DNA of 64,000 nt, taken from the NCBI GenBank assembly GCA_900155495.1, contig FTLJ01000342.1, forward strand, positions 1 through 64,000, given 5' to 3'. A model generated the notes under the pieces. It did no database searches and had not been told where the DNA came from. It worked only from the letters and a program-made list of their open reading frames with translations. Below, in pieces: positions 59,559-64,000 of the stretch. Origin of the DNA: Porogramme epimiltina (Eukaryota > Basidiomycota > Agaricomycetes > Polyporales > Polyporaceae). Every line of letters starts with the position of its first letter. Position 1 is the stretch's first letter. Made by a program: the position numbers and the translations under genes.

Positions 59559-60148
59559 TCGCAGGCCCCAGGCCCCTCCCCACGCCCGTTGCAGGTCCCA
59601 GCTCCCTCCCCACCCCCGCGCCCACCCCCGTACCCCACCCGTACCCCTACGGCGTCCCTCAGTTCGCCTACTCCCCGCCCCCTATGATGTTCGCCCCCCA
59701 GGCCCTCATCCACGCCCGCCCGTACCCTCCGTACATGCACATGCCGTTCGAGTACTCGCCCCTCCTCCAGCACCCGGGCCAGCCCCAGCCCCAGCCCCAG
59801 CCCTCCCCGCAGCGCCAGCGCATGCGCTACCACCCGTACCACCACCCGCAGCGCCAGCAGGTCCAGCGCCCTCCCCAGATCGACCCGCAGCTCTGGCACC
59901 AGGGCGTGCCTGCATACCCCTCTGCGAGCTCGAGCGGCGTCGACGACGCGGTGCACGCCGCCCCCGGGTCGGGCTGGGTCGTCGCGCAGACCACGACGTT
60001 CATGCAGGCCTCTGTACCCACGCCCCCCGCCGACGAGGAGGTGGCAGCTTTTGATGAGCCGGTGACGCCGAGCGAAGAGGACGTGTGCCAGCAATTCGAT
60101 GTCGCTCAGTGGGACTCCCGCTTCATCGACTACGACTACGCTGCTTAA

Positions 60149-60486
60149 CCTAAGCAGTGCGGTGCTCTTCCTCTCATTCCCCGTCAGGTTCCCCCTATGA
60201 ATTTCCCTCTAGATCCTCACTGTGACATCCCACTATGCCCTCCTCCTATATGCTCCATCTCATTAATTCGTAATTTGTACGTTACGATGGTATATCGTTA
60301 GTGTATCTCAGTAATGAAGTGGTTTTCCGAACGCTGCCCGCACGATTATCTAAGCCACGATACATCCAAGGCCCACATAACGTTCGTGACTCGCGCCTAA
60401 CCACATCAACGAACTGAAGTCCAGACTCCAGCACCCAAAGGGCAAACACCGACCGACCGCCCGGGGCCCCGGACACAGCCACCCAC
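60149..60486. other. convergent 3' region
   Basis: 338 bp between the stop codons of the zinc-finger gene and VPS11. It probably contains the two 3' UTRs; nothing else was seen. Confidence 0.5.
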
Positions 60487-63400
60487 TCACGCAGCGACGT
60501 CGTCGACGCGCGCCATGTTGAGGGTCCCGCGCCCGAAGCCGGCCGCCAGCGCGCTGAAGCCGCCCTCGCGCACCTCGGACAGGAACAGCTCGTGCTGGTC
60601 CGCCAGCCGCTCGTTGTTCCTCCGTATTTCCCTGATCATCCCGTGTTCCCGCGCGCAGTTCGGGCACTCCGTCTCGTTCTCCGCCAGGCACCTGAACATA
60701 GCGCAGCGTTTCAGTCATCAGGGCAGGGACGGACGGACAGGTAAACGCGGAAGGCACGCACCTCTGGTGGTAGCTGTGATTGCACATGAAGTGCACTGCG
60801 GGGAGGTCGAGGCCGCCGCCGCACGCCGAGCACTGTGTGACGTGGAACACGCGCGGGCGGTCCGGGTCGGACAGCTCCTCCACCTGGCGCAGCTTCGCCT
60901 GCGTCTCCATCCGGTACGACATGATGAGTTGCTGGTCCTGCAACAAGGCCGCAAGTCAGCTCCCACGCACGCGGCCCCCGAAGTGTCCAGCACGTACCGT
61001 CTCGACCTCCTGGCGCGCAGTCTGGATGCGCGTCATAAGCCATTCCTTGACGAGGCCCACGCTCGCGACGTCGTTCCGACTGAGCAGCTGCACGACGCTC
61101 ACGGGCGGCATGAGCTTCTCCTCGTCGATCACCTTCAGCACCTCCACCACATCTTGTCTGTGGACGGCGAGCAGCGCCGGCGTGCTCGTCAAGAACCTTA
61201 GCACGAGCGGGTACAGCTGCGCGTGCTCGGGGCCGTACGCCCGCAAGCGGCGGACGACCTCTGCGCTCGCCGTCGAGTCACCTGCGTTGTGCCGATCGAT
61301 GAAGAACCGGACGACGTCCTCGTGCATGCCGAGGCGCTCCCAGAGGAGGACGAGGCCGGGGGTGAAGCCCCGTGTGGAGCAGAGGATGAGCGCGTGCGTC
61401 ATGTCGTACGGCAGCGCAGGGTTCTGAAGCAGTGCGAGCGCCTTCGGGTTCGGCGTTGCCGCGTCTGCGCCCGGTTGGGAGAGGTACAGTTCGAAAAGCG
61501 TGTTCCAAATCGCAATTTGGTCCCGCTTCTCTGCTTGCTCGTCAGCGTTGGGGTCTACCTCGACAGGGAGTGGATCGCCCGTGTTATCCACAGTTTGCCC
61601 CCAGCGTTTGCGCGCCACCGTCTCGAGGAAGCGCACAAAGTGGCCGGTATGGTCTACGAAGTGGGCAAAGTAGAGGCGGGGCGCGGGACGCTTGACGGTA
61701 CTGGCATTCGCTTTAGCAGGCGTTGCAGCACCAGACGTACCGGGAGGCGGAGAAGGGGTTTGGGAGGTTTCTTTGCCTGCATCACGGGTCGTATCGGCTT
61801 GTGTTGGGGGAGGTGCAGCATCTGATGGTGAAGGTAGGCCGGCGGCAGACGCTCGGTTGAGAGCGAGGTAGGAAAGGTATGATGGTCCACCAGACTGCCT
61901 GACGGGTGTGACCTCGGGTTCCTCGGCCTCGACGGTAAGGGGCGAAAGACTAGTACAGATGTCGATGAGAAGATCTGTAGTCTCTTCGGGAAGATTGTCG
62001 AGCATAGCACGGCCATATCGTGCAAGGTTGCTCTCAGCCTGCAGGGACATATGAGCGTGAATACGAGGCGAACAAGCTGATCCTTACGGCTTCCGCGCCC
62101 AGTCGTCGGAGGTACAAGAGTGCGTCTTTATAGTTGCCAGCATCCTCTATCTGTATCCGAAGATAGTCCTCGTGGCGCTCGTATTTCTTCGCGAGATATG
62201 AGGCATGCTCGAAGTACCCAGCCTGCCTGCACACGCGAATCGCGGTATCGAGGTCAAAGGGCAATTCGTCCTTGTCACCGTCGCCCGTCGTCCGTAGGGA
62301 CTCGCGCTTGATGAAACTATCTAGACGAGACACGTCTTTGAGCTTGGTGTAAGTGTTGAGGAGAAGAGTAGTGTGGTCGGAATTCGCGAGACCAAGCGAG
62401 TGGAGTTCTTGGAGATACGTCACTAGATTGTGTATCCGTTGTGCGTCCAGGAACTGGGGAGGCGAATAAGCAAGTGGATACGAAGTGCACACAGACATAA
62501 GCAATACCGACCTTGCGAATGACATAGCTAGGTTGCACGTAACGGATGGTCCGAATGTATTGCTGCATCGCACCATCATAATCACCCTTTCCGTACAAAT
62601 GGTCGCCGTATTGCTTATGAATGTCCGCTATATGCGCCTCGTCGAGTTGCTGTGTGTCCGCGATGTTGAGGGCAAGGAGATATAGCGCCTTCCGGTACAA
62701 CATATCGAGCTTCGCTGACGTGGGTTTCTCTTCTAGACACATCAACTGCATAAACTAGATTAGGCCCTCTCACCCGCCTCAGCAAGCTAAGCTTACCTTG
62801 CCATCGTTCGAAAGGACGTATAGCTTGCCCCATACCGAAAAAATCTCACGGACGCCCTCCGTGAATGTGCCCGAATGTGCGACAAACTTGTTCTCTAGGT
62901 CAAACACGGTCACTTTTGTGATATCCGAACCGGGAGGTGCGACATTCTTCGCAACGAAGTTGCGTACGGTGGCTGACGCCGCTGTGGCCGTCGGCGTGAA
63001 GGGCGGTGAGACAATGACAATGTAGTTGCGGTATGTGTGGATCTTCGACTTCATGCCTAGTCACGAGGTTATGAGTAAATGTACTAGAGCCCGAGGTCGA
63101 ACAATACTCACCCTCGTACGCATAACAGGCGCCCCGACTCTCCGTCCCACACAGATATATCGCCTCGTCCCGAGCTACGACCACTTCTCGTGCCTTCCAG
63201 TCCATCGTCGCGCATCCCAGCCCAGCACCAATCTCGTCCACCGTAATAGGTGTTCCTCCGCTGCCCTTGCCTGACGCTTGATAACATAGCGCGCGGTTCG
63301 TGGTAACAATGAACAGATACACGTTCGGACTGTCCTCCGTTGGTTCTCGGAAGCCGAGTCCGGTGATGGGTTCTGTTGGAGACTCGTGGATGACGCGTGG

Positions 63401-64000
63401 TTTGGGGAGAGTGCTGAGGGAGCCCGAATTAGAGTAGATGGACTGGTCGAGGTGGCGGTATAGAATGACGGTCCCATCGCCCAGACCGATGGCAAGGTAC
63501 GAAAGAGTTGCTGAGAGCGCGATGGTGGAGACGGGATGCGGTCGGCTGCCACTCTGAACCTTGGCAGAACGCAATAGAAGAGGTGCACCGGTCTTCTTGT
63601 CAAAGGCTTGAAGGTCCCATACTTTGAGGAACGGGTGTCTTGCGGTGTCCTCTTCCTATACACTATTGAGGAAGGGAGACGAGGAATAGGAACAGTACGA
63701 CTTACCCCAAGTGTTATCAGGATGCCTCTCCGCTCAGCCATGTGCGTGACCCTGCCCCCCGTATGTGCAATCCAGCTCTTGGCAATCTCGAAGTCGCGGT
63801 TGACTAGGTATACACTTCCATGGATGTCTGCAACCACAAGCCCAACGGATGAGGCTACAGTTGTTGATATTTCTGGTGTTTTCTGCACGTATTGATCAAG
63901 GATACAACGAGTTTCCGAAGAACATTCAACTTTACCTGAAAGACGTCCGGGGAGCTACCAAGGTCATGGATATCCTTCACAGGGACAACATCGAAGAAGG
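60487..64000 (-). CDS. vps11: Vps11 (Pep5), HOPS/CORVET subunit, N-terminus outside the window
   Basis: Core subunit of the HOPS and CORVET tethering complexes, needed for endosome and vacuole fusion. Nine exons are visible: 64000-63936 (partial), 63882-63706, 63655-63112, 63056-62797, 62754-62512, 62453-62088, 62038-60998, 60937-60762 and 60691-60487. The N-terminal part is a beta-propeller (VVADIHGSVYLVNRDFEIAK, YLAIGLGDGTVILYRHLDQS). Clathrin-heavy-chain-like helical repeats follow (KALYLLALNIADTQQLDEAH, YGDHLYGKGDYDGAMQQYIR). A Ser/Pro/Thr-rich insertion lies in the long exon 7. The C-terminal RING has CSACGGGLDLPAVHFMCNHS, then HQRC and CPNC, matching the Vps11 RING that binds Vps18. About the first 30 codons lie beyond the right edge. 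Confidence 0.95.

Larger units (their letters stand above)
57299..60148 (+). pseudogene. zinc-finger protein gene disrupted by a hAT-like insertion
   Basis: Exons 57299-57310, 57363-57427, 57480-57560 and 57615 onward encode a C2H2-like protein. Finger 1 is CPVCKKMIPRDFTRHVKMH, finger 2 is CEFIGCTEKFRQKVRRDDH, and a third unit begins at CDRYCPYYF and ends SHKKDAH. A Lys/Glu-rich segment and a Pro-rich tail follow. At 58190 a mobile element interrupts the Pro-rich tail and introduces a stop at 58222-58224. The host frame resumes at 59559 and runs to the TAA at 60146-60148 (tail includes QPQPQPQPSPQRQR). Removing the element and one 8 bp target duplication gives a continuous 440 aa frame, so the gene was recently intact. 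The fingers themselves are undamaged, so a truncated DNA-binding protein may still be made. Intron 1 has a GC donor. Confidence 0.72.

Overview
The window is nuclear DNA of a filamentous basidiomycete, probably an Agaricomycete. Genes are dense and broken by many 40-70 bp GT-AG introns, GC content is high, and the marker genes (Smc1, Vps11, a ZNF207/BuGZ-like protein, several HET-domain genes) have fungal gene structures. No bacterial operon, CRISPR array, rRNA or convincing tRNA was seen. Exon joins below were read by eye from splice sites and reading frame.

Layout. 1-1376: 3' part of a bHLH transcription factor. 4.5-19.5 kb: four paralogous hotdog-fold thioesterase genes in two head-to-head pairs (4529-6952 and 16028-19528). 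Between the pairs lie a gene with an MLKL-like helical N-terminus and a degenerate kinase domain (10093-13298) and a decayed F-box-like gene. 21.0-31.2 kb: two tandem HET-domain genes and a second, inverted MLKL-like pseudokinase gene. 31.2-39.0 kb: SMC1 (20 exons), a BTB protein and an NmrA-like protein. 39.3-46.4 kb: a third HET gene followed on the same strand by two tandem genes that look like metacaspases without catalytic Cys and His. 47.4-55.0 kb: ZNF207-like protein, alpha/beta hydrolase, a fourth HET gene and a Rossmann-fold protein. 57.3-60.1 kb: a zinc-finger gene split by a 1.36 kb hAT-like element that carries a dead glycosidase fragment. 60.5 kb to the right edge: VPS11, its N-terminus outside the window.

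How the genes may work together. Housekeeping genes (SMC1 in cohesin, VPS11 in HOPS/CORVET, the ZNF207-like protein, NmrA, hydrolase) alternate with duplicated accessory families. Four HET genes, two MLKL-like pseudokinases and two pseudo-metacaspases are all families tied to non-self recognition or regulated cell death. Their co-location suggests a fungal allorecognition or cell-death island in which two of the three families have lost their enzyme active sites. That role is inferred from family resemblance and position, not shown by the sequence.
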